This document shows positions 9,162 through 17,811 of a stretch of DNA of 64,000 nt, one piece after another. The stretch comes from Paenibacillus sp. JZ16. Lineage in GTDB: Bacteria > Bacillota > Bacilli > Paenibacillales > Paenibacillaceae. The position numbers and the translations under genes are program-made. The notes under the pieces are model-generated. The model ran no database searches. It saw nothing but the letters and a program-made list of their open reading frames with translations, and was not told where the DNA came from. The stretch covers positions 2,480,001 through 2,544,000 of the forward strand of contig NZ_CP017659.1 in NCBI RefSeq assembly GCF_015326965.1. Reading direction: 5' to 3'. Position 1 is the stretch's first letter; the number at the start of each line of letters is the position of its first letter.

Positions 9162-9204
9162 ACTTTTGACGCCAACAGTCCGAAGAGTAAAATAACAATC
9201 TTAA

Positions 9205-9256
9205 AAAAGAACGCGTATGGCGGGATAACCGAATCCCTGCCAATACGCGTTCTTTT
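9205..9256 (+). terminator. Intrinsic terminator of the dipeptidase gene
   Basis: A long stem (arms beginning AAAAGAACGCGTAT and ending ATACGCGTTCTTTT, with inner GGCGGGA/TCCC pairing) is followed by T-rich sequence. It separates the peptidase gene from the repeat region. Confidence 0.85.
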
Positions 9257-9371
9257 GCTTTATGAAAAGCCCTTATATCATCTGTATACCGATCATTGAC
9301 CTGCGGCTTCGTTTTATCGAAGAAATCGACCATGGGACGTCTTACAATACTGTTGGGATGCCGGAGCAAGC

Positions 9372-9855
9372 GGCTGCTAACCACAAATAGGCGGATTTCA
9401 TCACCAACAGACGGCGGCTATCCCAAAACATGCGGATCCAAATACCAATTTACTGCTTCTATCACCAACAGCGGCTACGATCACGAAAACATGCAGATCC
9501 AATTACCAATTTACTGCTTCTATCACCAACACGAACTGCTATCCAAAACAAGTGAATTCCATCACACAACTTGCAGCTGCCATCACCAAACAAGCTAATT
9601 CATCCCTAACAGTCGGCTGCTATCTCCAAACAAGCAGGTTTCATCAGCTACATACGGCTGCTCTCCCCAAAACATGCGGATCCATCACTAACAGTCGGCT
9701 GCTATCACCAAACAAGAAGGTTTCATCAGCATCTTGCAGCTGCCATCACTAAACAAGCTAATCCATCCCTAACAGTCAGCTACTATCACCAAAACACGCG
9801 GATTTCATAACCTACAGACGGCTGCCATCACCAAACAAGCGGCTTCCAACGGACT
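9372..9855. repeat. Degenerate 41-bp tandem repeat array (about 11-12 units)
   Basis: Units resemble GGCTGCTATCACCAAACAAG followed by a variable half containing TTTCATC or ATCCATC and a CTAACAGTC-like end. Consecutive unit starts at 9372 and 9413, and later ones, are 41 bp apart; units around 9440-9570 are longer and partly duplicated. A 41-bp period is not a multiple of three and every frame is broken by stops, so the array is not coding. The units are too diverged, and lack constant-repeat/unique-spacer structure, to be CRISPR. Confidence 0.75.
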
Positions 9856-10032
9856 ACAGATCCGTTATTCGCCATATTTCAGGCGATTATGTTATCCTAA
9901 CGGACACCAAGTCCGTTATTTAACCTTTTTGCTGCGGAAAAACGGACTTTTTATGCAAATAACGGAACTCATGTCCGCAAGTATCAAAGTTTAGCTCTTA
10001 TCAGAGCAAATAACGTATCCTGTGTCCGGTAA
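9849..10032. repeat. Row of four AACGGAC/GTCCGTT palindromes at about 50-60 bp spacing
   Basis: Short inverted repeats built on ACGGA and TCCGT start near 9849, 9898, 9959 and 10010. The second is perfect: TAACGGAC, 5-nt loop, GTCCGTTA (9898-9918). The third keeps TAACGGA and TGTCCG and the last is degenerate. They look like copies of one small palindromic element inserted or amplified in an intergenic region. Confidence 0.6.
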
Positions 10033-10036
10033 ATCC

Positions 10037-10140
10037 CATTTGACTCATTTGGCACGTTTGCTACATTTATCCCCTTTGACACGTTTATCACGTTTATCAC
10101 GTTTATCCCCTTTATCCCCTTTATCCCCTTTGCCAAGTTT
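10037..10140. repeat. 9-bp minisatellite (ACGTTTATC / CCCTTTATC)
   Basis: Clean 9-bp periodicity. From 10081, three ACGTTTATC units are followed by two CCCTTTATC units and a final CCCTTTGCC; more diverged 9-mers (CATTTGACT, CATTTGGCA and similar) extend to the left. Because 9 is a multiple of 3, an accidental minus-strand frame reads as a tripeptide repeat, but it has no ribosome-binding site. Confidence 0.85.
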
Positions 10141-10247
10141 GTCATCAGTTTGTGCAGCCGGTTCACTTTACACGTTTGTCATCAGTTTGTGCAGCCGGTT
10201 CACTTTACACGTTTGTCATCGAGGTTCGCGCAGCCGGTTCACTTATA
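10137..10247. repeat. 37-bp direct tandem repeat, three copies
   Basis: Copies at 10137-10173 and 10174-10210 are identical; the third (10211-10247) is diverged in its middle. Each begins GTTTGTCATC and contains GCAGCCGGTTCACTT. The repeat abuts the 9-bp minisatellite and ends about 180 bp before the dehydrogenase start codon. Confidence 0.9.
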
Positions 10248-10426
10248 CGCGTGCCCCTAGCGACCATCAGAAGTAATTATACGATGTTTAGCATTGTTCT
10301 TTCTTCCACAAACTATGTTTTTGCGCGTATCAGCGCATAGGCATGAATAGCGGTGGGGATGTTAATACAATTGGATATCGGGTATTAAAAAAGAGAACTT
10401 CTGTACAACGCATAAGGAGGGAACGT

Positions 10427-11566
10427 ATGAGAGCAGTCACATTTCAAGGCGCAAAAGACATTCAGGTCAAACATGTAGAGGATCCATCCATTCGGACCCA
10501 GGATGATATTATTGTCCGCATCACCTCTACAGCCATTTGCGGTTCCGATCTTCATATATACCTAGGAGCTATGCCCGCGGCTAAAGATTTCGTGATCGGC
10601 CATGAGCCCATGGGGATCGTAGAAGAGGTCGGTGCCAACGTAACCCGCGTGAAAAAAGGCGACCGCGTCGTTCTTCCGTTCAATGTTTCTTGCGGTCACT
10701 GCTACTATTGCAATCATGATATGGAGAGTCAATGCGACAATTCCAATCGCAACCCGGATGTCCATGCCGGAGGGTTCTTGGGTTACACCGAACGCTACGG
10801 CAACTACCCTGGCGGACAAGCTGAATATTTGCGCGTGCCGTACGGGAACTTTATGCCGTTTGTCATCCCTGAGTCATGCGAGCTGGAGGATGAAGCGCTT
10901 CTGTTTTTGTCTGATGTTCTTCCTACTGCCTATTGGAGCGTGGAGAATGCCGGCGTGAAGCCGGGCGATACCGTGACGGTGCTCGGCTGTGGACCGATCG
11001 GTCTGATGACCCAGAAATTCGCCTGGATGAAGGGGGCCAAACGGGTAATCGCTGTGGATCGTCTCCCTTACCGGCTGCAAAAAGCAAAGCGGATGAACAA
11101 CGTGGAGATCTTCAATTTTGAAGACTATGATGATATGGGCGCATACATCCGCGAGATCACCAAGGGCGGCACGGATGTTGTGATCGACTGTGTTGGCATG
11201 GACGGCAAGAAGTCAACCATGGAAGCCATCGGTCAAAAGCTGAAGCTCCAGGGCGGAACGTTAAGCGCAATCGATATTGCCATCGATGCCGTTCGCAAAT
11301 ACGGCACGATTCAGCTGACCGGCGTATACGGTTCATTGTACAATATGTTCCCGCTCGGCCATATTTTTGAACGGAACATTACCCTTACCATGGGACAAGC
11401 CCCCGTCATCCATTATATGCCGGAGCTGTTCAAGAAGATCACCGCCGGGGAATTCGACCCAACCGAGATTGTATCCCACCGTCTTCCACTGGAGCAAGCA
11501 AGCGATGCCTATCGGATATTTAACGATCATGAAGAAGACTGCACCAAGGTGGTTCTGAAGCCGTAG
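10427..11566 (+). CDS. Zinc-dependent alcohol/formaldehyde dehydrogenase (MDR family)
   Basis: A 379-residue medium-chain dehydrogenase. Catalytic zinc ligands lie in ICGSDLH (Cys) and GHEPMG (His-Glu). The structural zinc lobe is the CGHCYYCNHDMESQC cluster, and the NAD(P) Rossmann site is VLGCGPIGLM. Length and the insert after the zinc lobe resemble glutathione-independent formaldehyde dehydrogenase-like members. ATG at 10427 is chosen because AAGGAGGG precedes it; a longer frame from 10343 begins in AT-rich non-coding sequence. It is monocistronic and followed by a strong terminator. The substrate is not determined. Confidence 0.9.
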   Translation: MRAVTFQGAKDIQVKHVEDPSIRTQDDIIVRITSTAICGSDLHIYLGAMPAAKDFVIGHEPMGIVEEVGANVTRVKKGDRVVLPFNVSCGHCYYCNHDMESQCDNSNRNPDVHAGGFLGYTERYGNYPGGQAEYLRVPYGNFMPFVIPESCELEDEALLFLSDVLPTAYWSVENAGVKPGDTVTVLGCGPIGLMTQKFAWMKGAKRVIAVDRLPYRLQKAKRMNNVEIFNFEDYDDMGAYIREITKGGTDVVIDCVGMDGKKSTMEAIGQKLKLQGGTLSAIDIAIDAVRKYGTIQLTGVYGSLYNMFPLGHIFERNITLTMGQAPVIHYMPELFKKITAGEFDPTEIVSHRLPLEQASDAYRIFNDHEEDCTKVVLKP

Positions 11567-11589
11567 CGTAATTCCTCAGCAAAAAGTTA

Positions 11590-11646
11590 AACCAAGCATC
11601 CCCGTCACAATCTTTTTCTTGGATAGCAGATGCTTGGTTTTTTTTG
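11590..11646 (+). terminator. Intrinsic terminator of the zinc dehydrogenase gene
   Basis: AACCAAGCATC and GATGCTTGGTT pair across a loop of about 30 nt and are followed by nine T residues. Confidence 0.85.
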
Positions 11647-11772
11647 TGTCCCGGTTCATGGAATGTAGTGAGCAAAAAATTTTACCGAATGCGTGGTTGG
11701 ACGCTTCGACATAACCTCACGTCTCAAGGGATACGCGTCGCCAACGGCTAACCATGCGCTGGTTGGGCTTGT

Positions 11773-12144
11773 CTATTCACTCGCTTTTCTAGGATTCACC
11801 CGAATGATCGTCCCGCATGGATCGGATATCCAGTAGCCCTGCGAGTTCTCGTAAACCTCCACCTCATCCCTGCGATCCACCTGGTGCTCTCTCAAATACG
11901 AAGCGGCCGTCTCGGGATGATCCGTAGTGACCTCTAACCAGACATCCTGCTGAGCATAGTGAGTCATGCAATCCAGCCATAGATTGTTCGGACCGTGCTG
12001 AAAGAGGTGTGAACCATCCTTGAAGCCCAAATAAGGCAGCTGCAACACCTCTTTGTAAAAATGCACGGTTTCCTCATACTTGTACTTCGGAATTTTAAGG
12101 GCAATATTGTTTCCGCCGACAAACCGAATATCCGTTGATGACAT
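11773..12144 (-). CDS. VOC (glyoxalase/bleomycin-resistance) superfamily protein
   Basis: A 123-residue protein with one vicinal-oxygen-chelate module. It has the paired beta-alpha-beta-beta-beta pattern, with FYKEVLQLPYLGF in the first half and WISDPCGTIIRVNP at the end, the usual DP-G--I-V signature. Such small cytosolic proteins bind metals or bulky toxic molecules; the ligand is unknown. ATG start with ATGGAGGTTT upstream. No obvious partner gene; the next minus-strand gene upstream is an APH-like kinase. Confidence 0.85.
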   Translation of the reverse strand: MSSTDIRFVGGNNIALKIPKYKYEETVHFYKEVLQLPYLGFKDGSHLFQHGPNNLWLDCMTHYAQQDVWLEVTTDHPETAASYLREHQVDRRDEVEVYENSQGYWISDPCGTIIRVNPRKASE

Positions 12145-12231
12145 GAGTACAAACCTCCATCTGTTTTTTTATATCGTATCATGCTGTTGCATCAATAAAT
12201 TCTTCTAGATTGCTATCCTGTCAATGATAGG

Positions 12232-13152
12232 CTAAGATGACCCCGGCATCGGTTTATACCAATTGGGTATATGCGTCTGGAATCCCTCATACCAGTTCAG
12301 TACCTCCTGAGCCTGATTCAGCATAACCTCCACTTCCTGCTCACCGAATGGAATTGCCCAGTGTATCGAGGAAATCTGATTACTCGCGATATAAAGTGCC
12401 ATTAATCTGAAGAATGAATCCGGCACCTCTCCACCTTGGAAATATCCGTGAATACGACCGGAAGCAAACCACGGGCTAATCGCAGCATCCCACGTAATCC
12501 GGTTAAACTCCTCCCAAGGATCACCGGAATCCGCCCGGTTGAAATCGATGATGCCCAGCTCGCCCTCAGGCGTAACCACCATATTGCCGACATGATAATC
12601 CCCATGCTGAAAAGAACGGGGCCGCCAATCAAGCAAATATCGGTGCTCCTCCATATAACGAATGATGTTCTCCGCACCTGCGAGCCGGATACCGCAGTTC
12701 TTATAATTTTTGATGTACCTATCCATCTTGGAATTATAATAAACCGTCCACGCATCAACGCCGCTTTCAGCCGGAATGCGATGCATCTTGCACAAATATT
12801 GGCCTGCCTGAACGCCAAGCCGGTACTGCTCCTCAGAATCCAGCAATGGAATGGCATCCCTGGCATCTTCTCCCGGAACCCATGTGAACAGGGAAAACAC
12901 TTGGCTGCCATCATGGCATACGCCAAAATCAATCGGGCGGGACATACGCATTTCGATAGGATCCAGCTTTTTTACCGTTTCAAACTCCCACCGCTTCCTC
13001 TCGTATTGAGAGATGTCGGACAGCCGAAGGAGCCACTCCTTGCCTTGCGTATCCTGGACATAATATTTACGATCTGCCGACCAGCCCTTGTCAATCGCTT
13101 GAATGACGATCCATTCTTGAGCTCCCGGGATTTCACGAAGCATTTCCTGCAT
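12232..13152 (-). CDS. APH-family small-molecule phosphotransferase
   Basis: A 306-residue kinase-like protein of the aminoglycoside phosphotransferase/choline kinase fold. The catalytic loop is HGDYHVGNMV and the metal-binding DFG-equivalent is IIDFNRADSGDPWEE, giving Asp-Asn-Asp as expected for an active enzyme. This branch includes macrolide and aminoglycoside kinases but also many sugar and amino-alcohol kinases, so resistance should not be assumed. Start ATG has AGGGGGA upstream. Sits 87 bp upstream of the VOC gene on the same strand; co-transcription is possible. Confidence 0.85.
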   Translation of the reverse strand: MQEMLREIPGAQEWIVIQAIDKGWSADRKYYVQDTQGKEWLLRLSDISQYERKRWEFETVKKLDPIEMRMSRPIDFGVCHDGSQVFSLFTWVPGEDARDAIPLLDSEEQYRLGVQAGQYLCKMHRIPAESGVDAWTVYYNSKMDRYIKNYKNCGIRLAGAENIIRYMEEHRYLLDWRPRSFQHGDYHVGNMVVTPEGELGIIDFNRADSGDPWEEFNRITWDAAISPWFASGRIHGYFQGGEVPDSFFRLMALYIASNQISSIHWAIPFGEQEVEVMLNQAQEVLNWYEGFQTHIPNWYKPMPGSS

Positions 13153-13353
13153 GCTGTCCCCCTATATTCCTTCACGAAATTTAAATCTCATACATTATAA
13201 ATGATGAAGGATCTGTAGACCATCGGATCAATATTCGGCTAAACCCTGGAATAAATAAATTCGTATCGCCCATAATCACTGACCGTAACTGTCAGGAATG
13301 GTGTAATATACTCGACTTGCAGCACACATCCTAAACCAAAGCGAGGGTTATAC

Positions 13354-13851
13354 ATGAACATGAGTATAGAGGATTTTAAGACTGAATGGTTAAAAGAGGC
13401 GCATATCACCGAACAAGTCATGAACGCTTTAACCGACGAATCGCTCAAAACCGCTATGACGGAGCAGCATCGCACGCTTGGACAGCTGGCCTGGCATTTG
13501 GTGATGTCGATTCAGTACATGACCATGCTCGGTTTGCAATTTGATGGCCCGTCCCGCGAGCTGGAAACCCCCGATTCGGCCGCCGAGATTCAGGACCGCT
13601 ACCGCCGGATTCGGCATGACCTTCTGGATGCGGTTCTGTCCCAGTGGAGCGAGGAGGATCTTCGCGCTACCCGCGAATTCGACGGAGAGCCATGGACAAA
13701 TGCGGCATTCCTGCATTTTACCCTGGTTCATCAAGCGCATCACCGCGGACAGATGACGGTGCTGATGAGACAAGCCGGCCTGCGGATTCCCGAACTCTAC
13801 GGCCCGACCTACGATTCCTGGATCGACAAGGGCATGGACCCGCTCGTGTAG
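13354..13851 (+). CDS. DinB-family four-helix metal-binding protein
   Basis: A 165-residue DinB/YfiT-like protein: a helical bundle expected to bind a divalent metal through three histidines, one in LAWHLV and two in HQAHHRGQ. Family members include thiol-dependent S-transferases (bacillithiol in Bacillales) and stress-induced proteins; the exact reaction is unknown. ATG start has GCGAGGG upstream. A WYL regulator starts 66 bp downstream on the same strand. Confidence 0.88.
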   Translation: MNMSIEDFKTEWLKEAHITEQVMNALTDESLKTAMTEQHRTLGQLAWHLVMSIQYMTMLGLQFDGPSRELETPDSAAEIQDRYRRIRHDLLDAVLSQWSEEDLRATREFDGEPWTNAAFLHFTLVHQAHHRGQMTVLMRQAGLRIPELYGPTYDSWIDKGMDPLV

Positions 13852-13917
13852 AAAAGATACAATCTACTTAAACGTAAAACATTCGGGATCATCCCACCCT
13901 GGAAGGAGCGAATCTAG

Positions 13918-14910
13918 ATGTCCAAAGCGGATAATATGCTGTCGATCTTGTGGATGCTCCGCTCGGGCAAGAAGATGACCGCACAGCAAATTGCCGATGA
14001 GCTGGAAATCCATATCCGAACGGTGTACCGCTGCATCGATTCGTTATGCGCCAGCGGCGCGCCCATCATTGCCGATTCCGGGCCGAACGGCGGCTTTCGG
14101 ATCCTCGGGCAGTTCGCGGAATCCCCGCTGATGTTTGACGCCGAAGAGCAGAAAGCATTAGTGCACGCTTCGATCTTTGCCAAAGAAACCGGCTATCCGT
14201 ATACGGACGCACTGGAGCGGGCGATCGACAAGCTGAAGCTTTATACAAATGAGGAGCAGCTTCATCAGATCGAACGGCACAGCAGCGGCATCTCGGTTTT
14301 GCAGCCCCCTGTCCATACCGGGCTTCAGCCGTTGCTGCAGACGCTGGAGAATGCCGCGGCGCAAGGACAAACCTTGAAGATGTCGTATTCGAAGGGCAGG
14401 GAAGGCGAGCGCGTCGTCCGAAACTTCGACCCCTACGGCATCATCCATTGGAAGGGTCAGTGGTATGCTGCCGGCTTCTGCCATCTGCGCCAAGAGATTC
14501 GCAATTTCCGCGTGGATCGGATCATCGGGCTGGAGCTGACAGAACATGTATTTGAACGGCCCGCTGACTTTTCGGCCAAGGATGTACTGCTTGGCAGTCT
14601 TCTGCCCGATTCAGGCAGCCGTGAACCACTGATCCATGTCGTCGTCCAAGGCCATGAGCATGTACTGAATGAATTAAGCCAGCATTGGTTATTTGGACAT
14701 ACTCTCGTGAAACGTCGTGATGGAGAAGCTCATTTCCAACTGGATACGTCTTCGCTGATGTCCTATGTTCCCTATTTTCTACTCCCTTACGGCAAAGCTT
14801 TAACCATTCTGGAGCCCGCTTCTCTCGTGCTCAAACTGTCAGAGATCACGACAAGCATGGCGCTCCATTACGAACGCATGTTAAGCGACATGACCAAAAA
14901 GGAAGGGTGA
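13918..14910 (+). CDS. YafY-type transcriptional regulator (HTH plus WYL domain)
   Basis: A 330-residue regulator. An N-terminal winged HTH of the HTH_11 type (about 1-60, QQIADELEIHIRTVYRCID) is followed by a WYL domain (about 140-220, with GQWYAAGF) and a C-terminal extension. WYL proteins sense small molecules or nucleic acids and usually regulate adjacent genes. Start ATG follows GGAAGGAGCG. Its stop overlaps a possible GTG start of the next gene, so the two are co-transcribed. Transcription from the DinB gene may also continue into it. Confidence 0.9.
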   Translation: MSKADNMLSILWMLRSGKKMTAQQIADELEIHIRTVYRCIDSLCASGAPIIADSGPNGGFRILGQFAESPLMFDAEEQKALVHASIFAKETGYPYTDALERAIDKLKLYTNEEQLHQIERHSSGISVLQPPVHTGLQPLLQTLENAAAQGQTLKMSYSKGREGERVVRNFDPYGIIHWKGQWYAAGFCHLRQEIRNFRVDRIIGLELTEHVFERPADFSAKDVLLGSLLPDSGSREPLIHVVVQGHEHVLNELSQHWLFGHTLVKRRDGEAHFQLDTSSLMSYVPYFLLPYGKALTILEPASLVLKLSEITTSMALHYERMLSDMTKKEG

Positions 14911-14915
14911 ACCCG

Positions 14916-15218
14916 ATGGAGAAGTTCGCGATGTACGGAAAGCTGATTGCCCATCCCGGTAAACGGGATGAACTTGCGGAGATCCTGCTCGAAGCGGCAG
15001 CGATGCTTCGCGATAACGTAGACTGTGAGCTCTATATCGTCAACATTTCGGACAGCGATCCGAATGCCGTATGGGTCACCGAATTGTGGCGCAGCCAAGA
15101 CGCGCATGCCGCTTCGTTGCAGGGAGCCGATACGTCCGAGCTGCTGCAGCGCGGGCGTCCGCTGATCGCCGGCGCGGAGCCGCTCAAGCTTAAGCCGCTT
15201 GGAGGAAAAGGTTTTTAG
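14916..15218 (+). CDS. Antibiotic-biosynthesis-monooxygenase (ABM) domain protein
   Basis: A protein of about 100 residues with the small ferredoxin-like ABM fold (dimeric alpha-beta barrel): MYGKLIAHPGKRDEL at the start, then central YIV and WVTELW strands. Members act as quinol mono-oxygenases, heme-degrading enzymes or simple ligand binders. ATG at 14916 is preferred because GGAAGGG stands 8 nt upstream; a GTG at 14907 overlapping the regulator stop is the alternative. Operon partner of the WYL regulator. Terminator immediately downstream. Confidence 0.82.
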   Translation: MEKFAMYGKLIAHPGKRDELAEILLEAAAMLRDNVDCELYIVNISDSDPNAVWVTELWRSQDAHAASLQGADTSELLQRGRPLIAGAEPLKLKPLGGKGF

Positions 15219-15239
15219 GCAAACCTGACCAGAAGAATA

Positions 15240-15281
15240 GAGGCTATCCCCGAATCGAATTTCAGGGACAGCCTCTTTTTT
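15240..15281. terminator. Intrinsic terminator between convergent ABM and AraC genes
   Basis: GAGGCTATCCC and the matching GGGACAGCCTC form a stem with one mismatch, followed by six T on the plus strand. Its position just before the AraC stop suggests use by the plus-strand operon mainly. Confidence 0.8.
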
Positions 15282-15282
15282 G

Positions 15283-16110
15283 CTATATATTGTTCCGATA
15301 TTCCGAGGGGCTGTAACCAACCTCTTTACGAAACGTTTTCGAGAAATAGTTCGCTGATTCAAAGCCGGTTGCGTCTGCAATTTCTTTGATGCTTAGAGAG
15401 GTGGTTCTTAGCATGAGTTTGGCCTGCTCCATCCGCTTGAGGCTTAGATATTTTTGCGGCGTGATCCCAAAATGCCGTTTGAAGTACTTAATAAAATAAT
15501 TCGGATGCAAATGCAGCGTTCCCGCCATCTGCTCCAGCGTAATCTCCTCATGCAGGTGATTCTTAATGTACTGCTGCACTTTGTGGAGCCTGCCCATATC
15601 TTCCATTTTGTCCGTATGAATCTGCGGCTGCTGGTGCTCGAACACGCGGGACAGGATGTCCAGCATCACCGACTTTTCCTTTAACCGCGCAGCTATCGTA
15701 CCGGTACGGTGCGCTTCCACCAACTGCTGGAATAATGATGGAATCTCCGCATTGCCCGATAAATCATAACAATAAGGAACGTTCAACCAGGAAAACACGT
15801 CGGAATCGCCTACGGTCGCCGAGAAGTGCGACCAGTATTTAAGATAGGGACGGCCGCTGATGACGGAGTAGGATTGCCTGGTGCGTGCCGGCATCAGAAC
15901 CAATTGACCCGGAACGGGATACAGCTCCTCATCGCCGATCTTCACCCATCCTTCCCCATCCAGGATAAAATAGAGCTTGTTGTAAGACACGGTGTAGTCG
16001 AATTCCTTCCACTCCGGCCAGCACTGCGTTCTTTCGGCCTCCCAGATCTGAACCTGCATGTTCAGGAGCATCTGCTGAATGGCTTCATGTTCATTTCGTT
16101 CATTCTTCAT
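15283..16110 (-). CDS. AraC-family regulator, probable activator of the divergent fucosidase gene
   Basis: A 275-residue protein. The N-terminal half is a cupin-like sugar-sensing domain (about 20-140, with PVPGQLVLMPA) and the C-terminal half has two AraC HTHs (about 175-275), the second ending in the usual ANYFSKTFRKEVGYSPSEYR. It is divergent from the GH29 gene across 119 bp, the classic layout of a sugar-responsive activator and its target. Start ATG lies in an AT-rich leader. Confidence 0.88.
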   Translation of the reverse strand: MKNERNEHEAIQQMLLNMQVQIWEAERTQCWPEWKEFDYTVSYNKLYFILDGEGWVKIGDEELYPVPGQLVLMPARTRQSYSVISGRPYLKYWSHFSATVGDSDVFSWLNVPYCYDLSGNAEIPSLFQQLVEAHRTGTIAARLKEKSVMLDILSRVFEHQQPQIHTDKMEDMGRLHKVQQYIKNHLHEEITLEQMAGTLHLHPNYFIKYFKRHFGITPQKYLSLKRMEQAKLMLRTTSLSIKEIADATGFESANYFSKTFRKEVGYSPSEYRNNI

Positions 16111-16229
16111 CTTCGATTATCCTCTAAAGTTATTATAATACCCGTCAGAGTTAAGTAATTATCTATTCATACTAACACATTCTTGTTAAAATCAAACTCG
16201 ACAATTCCAAGAATCGGAGGTTTGAATCC

Positions 16230-17579
16230 ATGACAACGACTACCACTCCAACCAATCAAGTCATCCACGATCGCAACCAGCGCGTGCAATGGTTCCAGAA
16301 CGACCGTTTCGGCATGTTCATCCACTGGGGGCTCTACTCCATTCCGGCCAGAGGCGAATGGCTCCGAAGCACGGAACAGATGAGCATCGAAGACTACCAG
16401 ACCTATTTCGATGAATTTGATCCCGTTGACTATAATCCTCGGGAGTGGGCCAGAGCGGCCAAGAAAGCTGGCATGAAATATGCGGTGCTGACGGCCAAGC
16501 ACCACGACGGATTCTGTTTGTTCGACAGCAAGCTGACCGAATATAAATCAACGAATACCAAAGCCGGGCGGGACCTCGTGCAGGAGTTTCTGGAAGCATT
16601 CCGTGAAGAAGGCCTTAAAGTCGGCCTCTACTTCTCACTGATTGACTGGTACCATGAGGACTATCCGGCCTATGGGGACCGCATTCACCCGATGCGGGCG
16701 AACGAAGCCTTTAAGCGCGATCCGAAAAACTTCGACCGATACCTGGATTACATGCATGGGCAGGTGCGGGAGTTGCTGACAGGCTACGGCAAACTCGATA
16801 TCATGTGGTTTGACTTCTCTTATGATAACATGCGCGGCGAGGTGTGGCGCGCTACCGAGCTGATGAAGATGATCCGCGAACTCCAGCCGCATATTCTTAT
16901 CGATAACCGGCTTGAAGGCAGCGGCGAGAGCGGGGGCAGCATCTACACTACCGATCCTTCCGTTTACAGCGGAGATTTCGCTTCGCCTGAACAGATCATT
17001 CCGCCGCACGGCGTCGTGGATCAGACAGGTGCCCCGATCCCATGGGAAGCCTGCATCACGCTGAATAACAACTGGGGCTATGCAGCCGCTGACCGCAATT
17101 ACAAATCGGCAACCACGATCATCCGCAAGCTGGTGGAATGCGTCAGCAAGAACGGCAATATGCTGCTGAACGTCGGACCAGACGCGAGAGGCGTTATTCC
17201 TAAGGAGAGCCTCGACGTGCTGGAGGAAATCGGTGACTGGATGAGCAAGAACGGCGACAGTATCTATGGCTGCGCGGCCGCCGATTATCCGAAGCCGGAT
17301 TGGGGTCGGTACACCCAAAAAGGCAATAAGCTGTATGCCCACGTCTTTGAGGAGTCCATCGGACCGATCAATCTCATCGGTATGGCCGACAAGGTGAAGA
17401 AGGCCCGTCTGCTGGCTGACGGATACGAATTGTTCCTCAGCCGCCCATGGAGCGCAGCGGAATTCACCGAGGACGCATTTGTGAATTTCGCGCGACCTGA
17501 ACACTTCACGTATCCGCTTCCCGACAAGCGCAATACCGTCATTGAACTGGAGCTTCATGACGAATCGGATCGTTCATAG
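16230..17579 (+). CDS. GH29 alpha-L-fucosidase, cytoplasmic
   Basis: A 449-residue glycoside hydrolase family 29 enzyme that releases terminal L-fucose. Family hallmarks: RFGMFIHWGLYS near the N-terminus, TAKHHDGF about residue 90, and LDIMWFDFSYD about residue 190 with the nucleophile aspartate. A C-terminal beta-sandwich begins after about residue 360. There is no signal peptide, so it acts on imported oligosaccharides. Start ATG has GGAGGTTTG upstream. Controlled probably by the divergent AraC protein. No fucose catabolic genes are adjacent. Confidence 0.92.
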   Translation: MTTTTTPTNQVIHDRNQRVQWFQNDRFGMFIHWGLYSIPARGEWLRSTEQMSIEDYQTYFDEFDPVDYNPREWARAAKKAGMKYAVLTAKHHDGFCLFDSKLTEYKSTNTKAGRDLVQEFLEAFREEGLKVGLYFSLIDWYHEDYPAYGDRIHPMRANEAFKRDPKNFDRYLDYMHGQVRELLTGYGKLDIMWFDFSYDNMRGEVWRATELMKMIRELQPHILIDNRLEGSGESGGSIYTTDPSVYSGDFASPEQIIPPHGVVDQTGAPIPWEACITLNNNWGYAAADRNYKSATTIIRKLVECVSKNGNMLLNVGPDARGVIPKESLDVLEEIGDWMSKNGDSIYGCAAADYPKPDWGRYTQKGNKLYAHVFEESIGPINLIGMADKVKKARLLADGYELFLSRPWSAAEFTEDAFVNFARPEHFTYPLPDKRNTVIELELHDESDRS

Positions 17580-17617
17580 CGCCAAGCTGGCCTATACCCT
17601 GGCTTACATTCCTGAAT

Positions 17618-17662
17618 AGAGCCTGACACGATGTTTTGTTACATCGTGCCAGGTTCTTTTTT
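17618..17662 (+). terminator. Intrinsic terminator of the fucosidase gene
   Basis: GAGCCTGACACGATG and CATCGTGCCAGGTTC pair (one wobble/mismatch) around a short loop, followed by six T. Confidence 0.85.
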
Positions 17663-17722
17663 ATACCCAGAAGCTCCATCATCCCTGTAATCTCACGCAG
17701 CGTCTATACTTAAAAAAACATA

Positions 17723-17751
17723 TTGCAAGTCAACTGTTTATACAATATACT
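17723..17751 (+). promoter_or_regulatory. Promoter of the DrrAB operon with overlapping TetR operator 1
   Basis: TTGCAA (17723-17728), 17-bp spacer, TATACT (17746-17751). A 17-bp TetR-like operator, TGTTTATACAATATACT at 17735-17751, covers the spacer end and -10 box. It matches the perfect palindrome upstream of the tetR gene at 20740-20756 in 13 of 17 positions, so repression by blocking RNA polymerase is expected. Confidence 0.7.
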
Positions 17752-17766
17752 AATTATCAATTAAAC

Positions 17767-17783
17767 TGTTTATTCTATATACA
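17767..17783. promoter_or_regulatory. TetR operator 2 upstream of the DrrAB operon
   Basis: TGTTTATTCTATATACA matches the tetR-proximal palindrome TGTTTATATTATAAACA at most positions. It lies exactly 32 bp (about three helical turns) after operator 1, between the promoter and the start codon. Confidence 0.65.
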
Positions 17784-17811
17784 ATTTATAATTTAAGGAG
17801 ATGAACCTAAC

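Noticed and set aside
9372..9855. CRISPR-like array
   Set aside because: Period is 41 bp but no part of the unit is constant and there are no unique spacers; all positions drift together. No cas gene is in the window.
9984..10166. 60-codon minus-strand frame with tripeptide repeats
   Set aside because: It is only the 9-bp minisatellite read in frame; no Shine-Dalgarno and no protein-like flanks.
11690..11760. Long imperfect inverted repeat around GTTGG and CCAAC
   Set aside because: Pairing is broken by several mismatches and there is no T-tract; not enough to call a terminator or RNA element.
12232..13152. Aminoglycoside resistance gene
   Set aside because: Only the kinase fold and motifs are visible; the family is wide, so a resistance call is not supported.
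16635..17558. 307-codon minus-strand frame
   Set aside because: Antisense shadow of the GH29 gene, which has all family motifs.
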